From Burkholderia multivorans ATCC BAA-247 (GTDB lineage Bacteria; Pseudomonadota; Gammaproteobacteria; Burkholderiales; Burkholderiaceae): DNA of 64,000 nucleotides. The translations under genes and the position numbers were made by a program. The stretch is from positions 62,001 to 126,000 of the forward strand of contig NZ_CP009832.1 in the NCBI RefSeq assembly GCF_000959525.1, in the 5' to 3' direction. Under the pieces are notes generated by a model. That model saw only the letters and a list, made by a program, of their open reading frames with translations, did not search any database and was not told where the DNA came from. Position 1 is the first letter of the stretch. Every line of letters starts with the position of its first letter. This document shows positions 33,323 to 40,682 of the stretch, one piece after another.

Positions 33323-33550
33323 ATGACTACCCCCCAAGGTCCCCGGCGCGCACCGGCCGGCGTCATGTCCAGCAAGCCGGTTTCCCTGCGCCTTCTGCCC
33401 GCCGAGCGCAGCCAGCTCGAACAGCTCGCCCGACGTGAGCCTCGCTCTCTTGCGAGCCTCACGCGCCTGATCTATCTCGAAGGGCTGCCGCACTACCTCG
33501 CCAAGGTGTCCTCGTTCGAGGACACGTCCGCCAAAGTTTCCGCCAGCTGA
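33323..33550 (+). CDS. Small protein with ribbon-helix-helix-like pattern (early gene 1)
   Basis: This 75-residue protein is the first gene of the early operon, opposite the repressor, the place of cox/apl in P2. From residue 19 the pattern VSLRLLPAERSQLEQLARREPRSLASLTRLIYLEG resembles a beta strand plus two helices of a ribbon-helix-helix DNA-binding fold. Neither the ATG at 33323 nor that at 33365 has a clear Shine-Dalgarno. The first is very close to the -10-like box, so the second may be used. A role in the lytic switch is inferred from position only. Confidence 0.6.
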   Translation: MTTPQGPRRAPAGVMSSKPVSLRLLPAERSQLEQLARREPRSLASLTRLIYLEGLPHYLAKVSSFEDTSAKVSAS

Positions 33551-33565
33551 CCGGAGGTGATCATC

Positions 33566-33760
33566 ATGTATCCCGATCCCAAGCGCGTCCGCGACAACCG
33601 CCTGATGCTGCGGTTCGACGACTACGAATACGCGCTCATCACCGCGCTTGCTAACTATCAGGGCGAGCAAACCGCCACGCTGATTCGCCAGATGGTTCTG
33701 CGAGAAGCCGCCGAAGCCCTGTTGCCATCGAGCAATGTAGCTCGCGACCAGGCCCGATAG
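33566..33760 (+). CDS. Small protein with ribbon-helix-helix-like pattern (early gene 2)
   Basis: This 64-residue protein contains NRLMLRFDDYEYALITALANYQGEQTATLIRQMVLREAAEALL, a strand-helix-helix layout like Arc/CopG-type DNA-binding proteins. The ATG at 33566 has GGAGGTG ideally placed; a GTG at 33557 would add three residues. It is probably co-transcribed with the previous gene (15 bp gap). Function unknown. Confidence 0.65.
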   Translation: MYPDPKRVRDNRLMLRFDDYEYALITALANYQGEQTATLIRQMVLREAAEALLPSSNVARDQAR

Positions 33761-33785
33761 CAGCAGCCTTGGAGCAGCCGATTCA

Positions 33786-33977
33786 ATGCCCGAACTCGAA
33801 ATCACCTTCACCGAGCAGGACGCCGAAATACTCGAGCGCGTACGGCAACAGCAAGGCCTCGCGTCGATTCAGCAAGCGGCGGAATGGCTCGTGAAGCGAC
33901 GGCTGCGCCTCGGCGCACGTCGCCTCACCGGACGAGACCGGGCGCTCTACGTCGTCCATAACAACAGCCGTAATTGA
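33786..33977 (+). CDS. Small protein with ribbon-helix-helix-like pattern (early gene 3)
   Basis: This 63-residue protein begins PELEITFTEQDAEILERVRQQQGLASIQQAAEWLVKRRL, again one strand and two helices with a basic C-terminus. It is the third such small protein in a row in this operon. A DNA-binding or regulatory role is plausible, but no close family is recognised. Confidence 0.6.
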   Translation: MPELEITFTEQDAEILERVRQQQGLASIQQAAEWLVKRRLRLGARRLTGRDRALYVVHNNSRN

Positions 33978-34004
33978 CGCGGCCATTTCCGACAGGAAGT
34001 CACG

Positions 34005-34253
34005 ATGAAATTGAAGTGCCATCACTGCGGCAGCCGCGCCGTCATTCGGACCAGCCGTCCGCTGTCCGTCCTCGTCCGGGAGGCGTACTGCCAATGCACC
34101 AACATCGAGTGCGCGACGACGTACAAGATCCATATTGCCGCCGTCCACACGATCGCGCCGAGCCTCAATCCGAACCCGATGGTCTACCTGCCCGTCGGCA
34201 AGGTTGACCGGCTACCGCAGGACCCGCGTCAGCTCTCGCTGATCGACGCCTAA
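34005..34253 (+). CDS. ogr: Ogr/Delta-type zinc-finger late transcription activator
   Basis: This 82-residue protein of the Ogr/Delta family activates late promoters of P2-like phages by binding upstream dyads and contacting RNA polymerase alpha. The zinc ligands are visible as CHHCGS (residues 5-10) and the second pair CQCTNIEC (about 30-37). The motif CATTYKIHIAAVHTIAPS that follows is conserved. Three matching dyads upstream of the P/O, V and FI operons are its likely targets. Unlike in P2, the gene is in the early region rather than directly after gene D. Confidence 0.88.
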   Translation: MKLKCHHCGSRAVIRTSRPLSVLVREAYCQCTNIECATTYKIHIAAVHTIAPSLNPNPMVYLPVGKVDRLPQDPRQLSLIDA

Positions 34254-34341
34254 CCAGTAACCGCAATTCTTGTTTCAACCCATCGCACCCGCCTCGCGCG
34301 GGCGCGGGGGACTCCTTTTGCCTGAAATTCTGGAGAGACTC

Positions 34342-34536
34342 ATGCAAACGCCGACTCCCGCCCACGTCACCACCCTCACCTCGTCGCTCGACTTCAACCA
34401 GCGCGTCGCCTACCTGCAGAAGCTCTGCGCGGCTGACGTCCGCGCCGACGTATTCGTCGCATCCGCACGCGCACTCGGTTTCGCCGTGTCGTGGGATCTC
34501 GCGCGCGGCACGCCGCTGCTCGCCTGGATGCACTGA
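34342..34536 (+). CDS. Small hypothetical early protein
   Basis: This 64-residue protein of unknown function starts with TPTPAHVTTLTSSLDFNQRVAYLQKLCAADVRAD. The ATG at 34342 has GGAGAG just upstream. An upstream open extension has no Shine-Dalgarno and was not used. Small proteins of this kind are common in the early operon of Burkholderia P2-like phages. Confidence 0.6.
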   Translation: MQTPTPAHVTTLTSSLDFNQRVAYLQKLCAADVRADVFVASARALGFAVSWDLARGTPLLAWMH

Positions 34537-34539
34537 CCG

Positions 34540-34743
34540 ATGCGCGCGCCGCTCACCGACGTCGACCTGCGCGCGGCATGGCATCGCCTGCGCATGGTCG
34601 GTGATTTCGACACGTCGATCCGCCATCGCGCCGTACGCCTGGTCGTGGAATCTGCGGCGCGTGCGATGCAGGACCGAGAACAAGCCCGGTCGCGGCGCAG
34701 CTCCGACGCGAAGCGATGCGCTGCGAACGACTTCGACGAATGA
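34540..34743 (+). CDS. Small hypothetical early protein
   Basis: This 67-residue, highly basic helical protein (DVDLRAAWHRLRMVGDFDTSIRHRAVRLVVESAARAM) lies 3 bp after the preceding gene. No family is recognised. Confidence 0.55.
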   Translation: MRAPLTDVDLRAAWHRLRMVGDFDTSIRHRAVRLVVESAARAMQDREQARSRRSSDAKRCAANDFDE

Positions 34744-34786
34744 CGAATCCGCGCCGACTGCCGGCGCACTCACCTGGAGCCAAACC

Positions 34787-34981
34787 ATGAAACCCTACGT
34801 TTTCGGCATCAGTGTGCTGCTGATGCTCTCGCTCTCCCTCACCGGCGCCTACTACCTCACCGCCGACGTCCTGCGCCTGTTCGACGTCCGATACGCACGC
34901 CCGCTCGCGTTCGTCGGCGGCGTCGCGGTGATCGTTGCGCTCGTCGTCGCGCTCGGATGGTCCGTTCCGCCTCGGGGTTGA
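34787..34981 (+). CDS. Small two-helix membrane protein
   Basis: This 64-residue protein is almost entirely two membrane segments (residues about 4-24 and 40-58) joined by a short charged loop. An inner-membrane location is predicted. A role in superinfection exclusion has been proposed for similar phage proteins, but nothing in this sequence shows it. Confidence 0.6.
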   Translation: MKPYVFGISVLLMLSLSLTGAYYLTADVLRLFDVRYARPLAFVGGVAVIVALVVALGWSVPPRG

Positions 34982-34985
34982 TTTG

Positions 34986-35345
34986 ATGACGATCGAATCC
35001 GCCATCCGCTATGAGCTGCTAACGTCGGCCGGTCTGCGCACCGTCACCGGCGAGCATGTCGTCATTCCGAACGACGTCGGCGCGACTTTCGGCATTCACG
35101 CCGAGCCCTATCTGGCCGACGGCCATCCGGAAAAGTGGGTCGTCACGCACCTGGCCTCGGGCATGCAAGCCGGGACGGGCACATCCCGCACCGCAGCCAT
35201 CACAAATGCGACGACGAACGTCGAACGCAATCGGCGCCGGCTGCGCACGATGCTCGACGAGGCGACTGCGGCCCGCACCGATCTGCAGTTCGCCACCTAT
35301 CAGCTCGAGCGCAATCGGCGCGCGATCCTGGGGGAAGCCGCATGA
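34986..35345 (+). CDS. Hypothetical early protein
   Basis: This 119-residue soluble protein of unknown function is predicted to start with a beta-rich domain (EHVVIPNDVGATFGIHAEPYLADG) and end in a long helix (VERNRRRLRTMLDEATAARTDLQFATYQLERNRRAIL). It starts 4 bp after the membrane protein gene and overlaps the next gene by four bases, so it belongs to the primase operon. Confidence 0.6.
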   Translation: MTIESAIRYELLTSAGLRTVTGEHVVIPNDVGATFGIHAEPYLADGHPEKWVVTHLASGMQAGTGTSRTAAITNATTNVERNRRRLRTMLDEATAARTDLQFATYQLERNRRAILGEAA

Positions 35346-35602
35346 GCCGTCTCGATGCTTCGTCGCACGATGCGACGCTGCGGGCTGCGATCGTCGCGGC
35401 CGCAAATCCTCTGCACTTCAACAACCGCCCCGGCAGCGTCGCTCGCCAGTGTGCGCTCGGCCTGTTCGTCGCGGCATTGAGCGATCGCCTCGCGCTCGAC
35501 TTCCCGGAGTCCGCCGACGCGCTGCGCGCGCTCGTCTTCTCTCCCGCGACGCCGGACAACCCGGCTGTCAATGCCCCGCAGCAACCTGAACAACAGCAAT
35601 AA
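35342..35602 (+). CDS. Small hypothetical protein upstream of the primase
   Basis: This 86-residue protein of unknown function begins SRLDASSHDATLRAAIVAAANPLHFNNRPGSVAR and ends in a glutamine-rich tail. It starts on an ATGA overlap with the previous gene and ends 2 bp before the primase-helicase. Position suggests a helper of replication, but the sequence gives no proof. Confidence 0.6.
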   Translation: MSRLDASSHDATLRAAIVAAANPLHFNNRPGSVARQCALGLFVAALSDRLALDFPESADALRALVFSPATPDNPAVNAPQQPEQQQ

Positions 35603-35604
35603 CG

Positions 35605-38400
35605 ATGGCCTCGATCGACGAACTGAAACAACGCATCGACCTGCACGACCTCGCCGATCGCCTCGGTCTCAAGCGCGGCCGCGGCGGCAACAAGGCGCTC
35701 TACCACTCGCCGCAGCACGAGGACAAAAACCCGTCCCTGTCGATCTACGTGAATCACCCGAAGCATGGCACGGGCTGGCGCGATCACAGCGCCGGCGTCG
35801 GCGGCTCGTGCATCGATCTGGTCATATATGTGCGCGGCGGCACCGTCGCGGACGCTGTCCGCTACCTGCACGATGCGTACGGCATTCCGCTCGACCGGTC
35901 GGCGCCGACCGAGCGCCGTGAGAAAACGACCGTCGAATACATCGCCGATCGGTGCTTCGCGGAGCGCGACCAGGTCCGCGAATACCTCGGCGGCCGCGGC
36001 ATTTCGGCCGCGGCGATCGACGCCGCGATCGCCGCACGCACGCTCGGCTTCAACACGTGGACGAGCTCGAAAGTTGCCGCCGGCGAAGTCGGGCACGGCG
36101 GGCCGGCCGCCGCGTTCATCGTGCGGGCTCCGACCGACGGCCGCGTCGTCGCCGTCGACATGCGCTACGTGGATCCCGCACTGAACGGCGGCGTCAAAAC
36201 GCAGACGCAGGGCGACAAGGCGGGCTACGGCTGGACCGCGGATCCCCGGCGACTGGAGAAGGCGAAGCGCGTATTCATCGTCGAAAGCGCGATCAACGCG
36301 CTGTCGATCGACACGTGTGCTCTGCCCGGCGCGGCCGCGCTCGCGCTGCGCGGCCTCGGCAACGTTGACGCGCTGGACTTCACTCTGCTGCGAGGCAAGC
36401 AGGTTGTGGTCTGCATGGACAACGACGAGCCATTCGCTGACGGCCATCCGCGCGCCGGCCACCGTCCCGGCCCCGAAGCAGCGTGGGCGCTCTACGAACG
36501 GCTCACCGCCTTGAACATCAGCGCCGTGCTCGTCGACCAGGCTGACTGGCTCGCCGACCTCGCGGACGGGGAGAAGCAGCAGAAGCCCATCAACGACGTC
36601 AACGACTACCTGCAGCTGCGCGGCCCGCTCGAACTCGCGCGTGCGCTCGAGCAGCTGGAGCCGTGGCTGATCGCCGGCCTCGCCGGCGACGCCACACGCC
36701 GCGGCCGGCCGCGCATCTCTCTGCCGCCGCACGACTTCGCACAGTACTGGCGCTTCCGCGTGCGACCCGACTTCACCAGCTACATCACGAAGATGGACCG
36801 CAACGAGGAATCGGGCGTCGAGACACCGGTGATGACGGATCTGTGCGGTTTCCGCATCGCCGGCATGAGCCGCGTGTCGGTCGCGAGTGCGACATCGACG
36901 ATGACGGGCGACGCCGACCAGGCGCCGACTGTGTACTTCGCCGTGTCGGTGCAGGCGCCGCGCCACGGCGCGCAGCTCATTCGCCGCGTGATGCTCGACG
37001 ACCAACTGCACAACGTCGACCAGTGGGGCAAGTTCGGCCCGATCTGGGCGCCGGCGCCGTTCAAGCGCATGGTCAATATCCTGGAGCGCGGCGCCGACCT
37101 CGGTGCGCGGCAGGCCGCGAATTTCGTGGGGCTCGCGTGGCGCGAGGGCCGGCTCATCGTCAACGAAGGCCCGGATTGCTACTTCACCGAAGCGGACAAG
37201 CAGTGTCCGTATCACAACCTCACGTTCCCGAGCGGCCCGATCAGTGACGCGCGCCGCGTCATCAGCGCCTACCAGACAACGTTCAAACAGAACGCCGCGA
37301 CGATCCCGCTCGTCTGGGCGCTCGGCGGTCATCTGAAGGCACTGCTCGGCTTCTGGCCGCATATCACGATCCAGGCGAACAAGGGCGCTGGCAAATCGAC
37401 GCTCATCAAGCGTCTGGAACGGTCGCTCGCGTTCACGATGTTCTCGGGCCAGTCGCTGCAGACCGAATTCCGCCTGCTGACCAGCATCAGCCATACGAGC
37501 CATCCGGTCGGCTGGGAAGAACTGTCGGCACGCCGGCAGGACGTGATCGACAAGGCGGTCGGCCTGCTGCAGGAAAACTATCAGTACACCGTCACGCGCC
37601 GCGGCGCGGACATGACCGAATACCTGCTGTGCGCGCCGGTGATGCTCGCCGGCGAGGACGTGCCCGTGCGCAGCCTGCTCGGCAAGCTCGTACGCACGAC
37701 GCTCACCGGCAAGCGCGGCCCGCTGCTGCCCGACGACCTGCCGCGCTTTCCGGTACGGCAGTGGCTCGAATTTCTCGCCGGGCTCGACAAGCGCGCCGTG
37801 CTCGACCAGTACGCGATGCTGCGCGACAAGGCGTTGGCCAACTGCCGCGCGAGCGGTGAGGACGACGGCGCGAAACGCATGGCCGGCAACTATGCGGCCG
37901 TCGCGCTCGCCTGGCGCTACCTGTGCGAGTTCGCCGGCATGGATCCGACGGAAGGCGACTTCCCGCGCGATCTGCTCGCTGAAATGAACGGCCACATCGC
38001 CGAGACGAGCGCCGACCGGGAACCTTGGGTCTGGATCATGGAAACCGTGCTGTCGGAAATCGACGGCGGCAACTACAAGCACCCGTACACGTTCGACATG
38101 GTCGACGGCGAGTTCTGCCTACTGCTGCGCACCGGGCACGTGATGGACCACATCGCGCACACGAGCGCGCTGCGCGACAAATGGAACGCCCTGCCGGTGA
38201 AGTCGGACCGCGTGTTCAAGGCGCAACTCAAGCACGCCGGCGTCGTGGTTGGCGAGAAGGAAGTCGAGCGGCGCATCTATACCCGTCGCGTGCCGTACCT
38301 CACGCCGATCTCGCTCGAGCGCCTGGCCGGCTTCGGGCTGCACGTGTCGGTTCGCGAAGATCTGGCGACCGACGCGGCCGAGCAACGAGGCAGCGCATGA
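35605..38400 (+). CDS. Phage replication primase-helicase (CHC2-like, Toprim, ATPase)
   Basis: This 931-residue protein has three parts. Residues 5-90 resemble a CHC2 primase zinc-binding domain, but the metal-binding cysteines are missing: the usual C-P-x-H reads YHSPQHED, so zinc binding is doubtful. A Toprim domain follows at about 215-330, with the glutamate at 227 (VESAIN) and the acidic DNDE at 272-275. From about residue 560 there is an ATPase with Walker A GAGKST at 594-599 and acidic VGWEELSARRQDVID, resembling a helicase. It replaces the rolling-circle protein gpA of P2, so this phage probably replicates by a theta-type, P4-like mode. Iteron-like repeats lie directly downstream. Confidence 0.85.
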   Translation: MASIDELKQRIDLHDLADRLGLKRGRGGNKALYHSPQHEDKNPSLSIYVNHPKHGTGWRDHSAGVGGSCIDLVIYVRGGTVADAVRYLHDAYGIPLDRSAPTERREKTTVEYIADRCFAERDQVREYLGGRGISAAAIDAAIAARTLGFNTWTSSKVAAGEVGHGGPAAAFIVRAPTDGRVVAVDMRYVDPALNGGVKTQTQGDKAGYGWTADPRRLEKAKRVFIVESAINALSIDTCALPGAAALALRGLGNVDALDFTLLRGKQVVVCMDNDEPFADGHPRAGHRPGPEAAWALYERLTALNISAVLVDQADWLADLADGEKQQKPINDVNDYLQLRGPLELARALEQLEPWLIAGLAGDATRRGRPRISLPPHDFAQYWRFRVRPDFTSYITKMDRNEESGVETPVMTDLCGFRIAGMSRVSVASATSTMTGDADQAPTVYFAVSVQAPRHGAQLIRRVMLDDQLHNVDQWGKFGPIWAPAPFKRMVNILERGADLGARQAANFVGLAWREGRLIVNEGPDCYFTEADKQCPYHNLTFPSGPISDARRVISAYQTTFKQNAATIPLVWALGGHLKALLGFWPHITIQANKGAGKSTLIKRLERSLAFTMFSGQSLQTEFRLLTSISHTSHPVGWEELSARRQDVIDKAVGLLQENYQYTVTRRGADMTEYLLCAPVMLAGEDVPVRSLLGKLVRTTLTGKRGPLLPDDLPRFPVRQWLEFLAGLDKRAVLDQYAMLRDKALANCRASGEDDGAKRMAGNYAAVALAWRYLCEFAGMDPTEGDFPRDLLAEMNGHIAETSADREPWVWIMETVLSEIDGGNYKHPYTFDMVDGEFCLLLRTGHVMDHIAHTSALRDKWNALPVKSDRVFKAQLKHAGVVVGEKEVERRIYTRRVPYLTPISLERLAGFGLHVSVREDLATDAAEQRGSA

Positions 38401-38964
38401 TGCCCTGCCAGCCAATGCGGCCGCCGTGCTGCACGCTGCCCCCGTCTCCCTCGCAAGTCGAACCTGCCGGGTGAAAGCGCGGGCCTCAATGAAAGCGGGC
38501 CGCGCGAGCCGTTTTTTCCACCGGGAAGGGGCAGGCAGCGCACGCGAACCGTGGTTTTCGGGGGCGTCCGCTCGTAAGTCTTTGATTGTTGAGAAGAGTA
38601 CCGCCGTGTGTCGCCCTCCATTCGCCACTAGTCGGGGCGTTTTTGCCACTAGTCCGATTTTCGCGCCGACGCCCCCCGTGCCTTCATCTCTTCTCTCTAA
38701 TTCATTGAAAAAGAAGAGAAAAGAAAGCAGGGAAGAAGCAATAAAAGGCCTGAATCGAGCGCCACGAGTCTTGGGCTTTTTGCCACGGGTTTCCGCCTGT
38801 GCCTATTTTTTGAGCCACGAGTTTTCAGGCCCATCCACGGGTAACTCATGGCAATTGATGGCAAAAAATCTATTTATAAATCAGTGCGTTACACCAAAAA
38901 CCAGCGCAAACCACGAATCCACGAGTTGCGCTGCGTGTGGTTCCTTTTTGTGACAGTGATTGCG
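38401..38964. other. Non-coding region with repeats and A+T-rich stretches
   Basis: This 564-bp gap has a marked drop in G+C from about 38690. It holds eight short CCAC-type repeats, purine- and A+T-rich runs (38690-38750 and 38860-38895) and the palindrome ATTTATAAAT near 38872. No gene is recognised. It is the best candidate for the replication origin. Confidence 0.55.
38625..38927 (+). repeat. Eight CCAC(G/T)RRT(C/T/A) direct repeats, candidate iterons
   Basis: Copies start at 38625, 38646, 38762, 38783, 38815, 38835, 38911 and 38919, all on the same strand. Variants are CCACTAGTC (2), CCACGAGTC, CCACGGGTT, CCACGAGTT (2), CCACGGGTA and CCACGAATC. Several start-to-start distances are 20, 21, 21 and 32 bp, close to whole DNA turns, as in iteron arrays bound by replication proteins. 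Confidence 0.6.
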
Positions 38965-39288
38965 ATGCAGAATCTTGACCAGGCACCGTCGAGCTTTCGC
39001 TACGACGCAGCAAACGTGTTGCCACCTTTTCTCACTGATGCCGAGCTACGTCGAATCGCCGAGCCGCTGCGCCAACCGGCCGCGATTATGCGGTGGTTCA
39101 AGCGAGCGGGTTTTGAGGTGAAAAAGAAACCGAACGGAATGCCGCTCGTGTCGCGCGCGCATTTCGAGCAAGTCATGTGCGGACGAGCAGTCGCAAGCGA
39201 TATCGATCGCGGCACGGGTGATTGCTCGCCGGATACCGCTGCATTGCTACAACGGTTCGCACGCAGCAACAAGAAGAAGGCAAATTAA
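38965..39288 (+). CDS. DUF4224 protein, possible excisionase
   Basis: This 107-residue protein of the DUF4224 family is recognised from FLTDAELRRIAEPLRQPAAIMRWFKRAGFEV and PNGMPLVSRAHFEQVM. The family has a MerR/excisionase-like winged helix pattern and is very often encoded directly before a phage integrase. Its stop codon is immediately followed by the integrase ATG. The start at 38965 matches the family N-terminus; upstream open sequence contains the repeats and is not counted as coding. A role as recombination directionality factor is inferred from position. Confidence 0.75.
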   Translation: MQNLDQAPSSFRYDAANVLPPFLTDAELRRIAEPLRQPAAIMRWFKRAGFEVKKKPNGMPLVSRAHFEQVMCGRAVASDIDRGTGDCSPDTAALLQRFARSNKKKAN

Positions 39289-40368
39289 ATGGGGCGCAAA
39301 CGAAAAAGTAACGAATTGGGACTGCCAGACCGGGTCTACCCGAAACATGGCGCGTTTTACTACGTGCATCGCGACGGGCGCTGGGAACGCCTTGGAACTG
39401 ATCTGGCTGAGGCGAAACGAAAAGGCAATCTGTACAACGACCCTGATTCGACCTACGGCACAATGTCTTACTTCCTTGACGAATTCGTCGTGCATTGCGA
39501 GAAGCGGGTACAGCTCGGCTACCTCAAGCCCCGAACGTACGAGGACTATAAGCGGGACGTCGAACCGCTGAAGGTCTACTTCGGCCGCATGACGCCGGCC
39601 AGCGTCGAACCGAAACATGTCGGTGCCTATCTCGACCTGTGCGCGGAAAACGGTCGTCCGGTCCGCGGCAATCGCGAGAAAGCTTGCTTGTCGTCATGCT
39701 TCACCTGGCTTATTCGAACCGGCAAGGGGAGCGTTAAGCTGAACCCGTGCCTTGGCGTCAAACGGAACAAGGAAACGAAGCGAGAAAGGTATGTCGAACA
39801 CGACGAGTATCGAGCCGTGTGGGCGGTCGCGGCACCTCAAGTACGCGGCCTGCTTGATCTGACATATCGAACGCTGCAGCGCCCAGAGGACATTATCGCG
39901 TGGGGACCGGCGAACATCGTTCAGAAGCGCGAGCCGGACGGGTCAGTACGCCGCGTAATCCGCAACGACCAGGGTAAAACCGGCGCCATCGTCGACATCG
40001 CCGTAACACCCGAAATCGACGCAATTCTGAACTATCTGAAGGCTACCGGTCCCACCCCCGGGCCTGGGACAACGTGGATTCGCAAGCGCAACGGCGAACC
40101 TTACAGTTACTCCGGGCTCACATCAATGCTGCACCGTTACATCGCGAAGGTGAACCGCGCTCGCGAAACGAAGGGGCTTACTCCGTTTCAGTCGTTCGGA
40201 CCTTACGACATGAAAGCAAAGGGGGCAACAGATATGTGGCTCTCTGGCGTGCCGCTCGAGCGCATCCAGGTATTGTGTGGGCACGACTCCGTGACGACGA
40301 CTGAAATTTACGTCAAGTGCCGATGGCGAGGCACGGTCGAGCCCAACCGGCAGCACGCGGCCGTCTAA
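39289..40368 (+). CDS. int: Tyrosine recombinase / phage integrase
   Basis: This 359-residue integrase has an N-terminal arm-binding part and a SAM-like core-binding domain (about 65-160). The catalytic domain carries the first Arg in DLTYRTLQRPED and the second His in LCGHDSVTTTEIYVK with the Tyr nucleophile seven residues on. The usual HxxR box II is replaced by YDMK in PYDMKAKGATDMW, a deviation seen in one branch of phage integrases. It reads toward attR, and its stop codon lies inside one of the TATTAGAC sites. Confidence 0.93.
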   Translation: MGRKRKSNELGLPDRVYPKHGAFYYVHRDGRWERLGTDLAEAKRKGNLYNDPDSTYGTMSYFLDEFVVHCEKRVQLGYLKPRTYEDYKRDVEPLKVYFGRMTPASVEPKHVGAYLDLCAENGRPVRGNREKACLSSCFTWLIRTGKGSVKLNPCLGVKRNKETKRERYVEHDEYRAVWAVAAPQVRGLLDLTYRTLQRPEDIIAWGPANIVQKREPDGSVRRVIRNDQGKTGAIVDIAVTPEIDAILNYLKATGPTPGPGTTWIRKRNGEPYSYSGLTSMLHRYIAKVNRARETKGLTPFQSFGPYDMKAKGATDMWLSGVPLERIQVLCGHDSVTTTEIYVKCRWRGTVEPNRQHAAV

Positions 40369-40432
40369 TAACGCACGACAAGCCGCGTCAGAGCAGGCCC
40401 CAATTTGCTCCGACGCGGAGTGCTTATTAGAC
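40363..40432. promoter_or_regulatory. Candidate integrase arm sites (right) flanking a hairpin
   Basis: GTCTAATAA (40363-40371) and TTATTAGAC (40424-40432) form a 9-bp inverted repeat sharing the octamer TATTAGAC with the left end. Between them a hairpin (40383-40395 with 40406-40418, one mismatch) without T-tract may end the integrase transcript. Confidence 0.5.
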
Positions 40433-40486
40433 ACCCTACGAACGTAAGCTACTGAAAACAAATCAATTTGTCACGAAATGCAAGCG

Positions 40487-40534
40487 GGACTCTTAATCCG
40501 TAGGTCGAGTGTTCGAGTCACTCACGCCCCACCA
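40487..40534 (+). repeat. attR: 48-bp attachment core
   Basis: Perfect copy of 2647-2694 without the 5' part of the tRNA, so it is not a tRNA gene. It marks the right end of the prophage. Confidence 0.95.
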
Positions 40535-40542
40535 GGAATTTC

Positions 40543-40577
40543 AAAGGCCGGTCAGCGCAAGCTGACCGGCCTTTTTC
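40543..40577 (+). terminator. Original tRNA-Lys terminator, displaced to the right of attR
   Basis: A 14-bp perfect stem (40543-40556 with 40561-40574), a GCAA loop and a T-tract lie 8 bp after the CCA of the right repeat. This is the distance expected for the terminator of the uninterrupted tRNA gene. It also lies between rightward integrase and leftward host genes. Confidence 0.85.
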
Positions 40578-40682
40578 GTCTGTGTAGCACCGCACACCGC
40601 GATGGCCGCGTCGGGCAAGTTCGAATCGCGGCGCAGCCTCAGCGCTCGACACTTCCCCGAATCCCTTGCTTCCGCAACGATG

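Larger units (their letters stand above)
2647..40534 (+). mobile_element. P2-like prophage integrated in tRNA-Lys
   Basis: The element is bounded by a perfect 48-bp direct repeat formed by the 3' part of tRNA-Lys. An integrase gene reads toward the right repeat. It carries a full P2-type head, tail, lysis and regulatory gene set in P2 operon order. It also holds a left-end cargo region, two morons and a decayed methyltransferase module. Size is about 37.8 kb, typical of P2-like Burkholderia phages. No essential structural gene looks broken, so it may be inducible, but this is inference. Confidence 0.96.

Noticed and set aside
35200-38082. Minus-strand open frame of about 960 codons
   Set aside because: Shadow of the primase-helicase gene; no start signal and no domain.
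40487-40534. Second tRNA-Lys gene
   Set aside because: Only the 3' 48 bases are present; the D-arm and 5' acceptor strand are missing, so it is attR.
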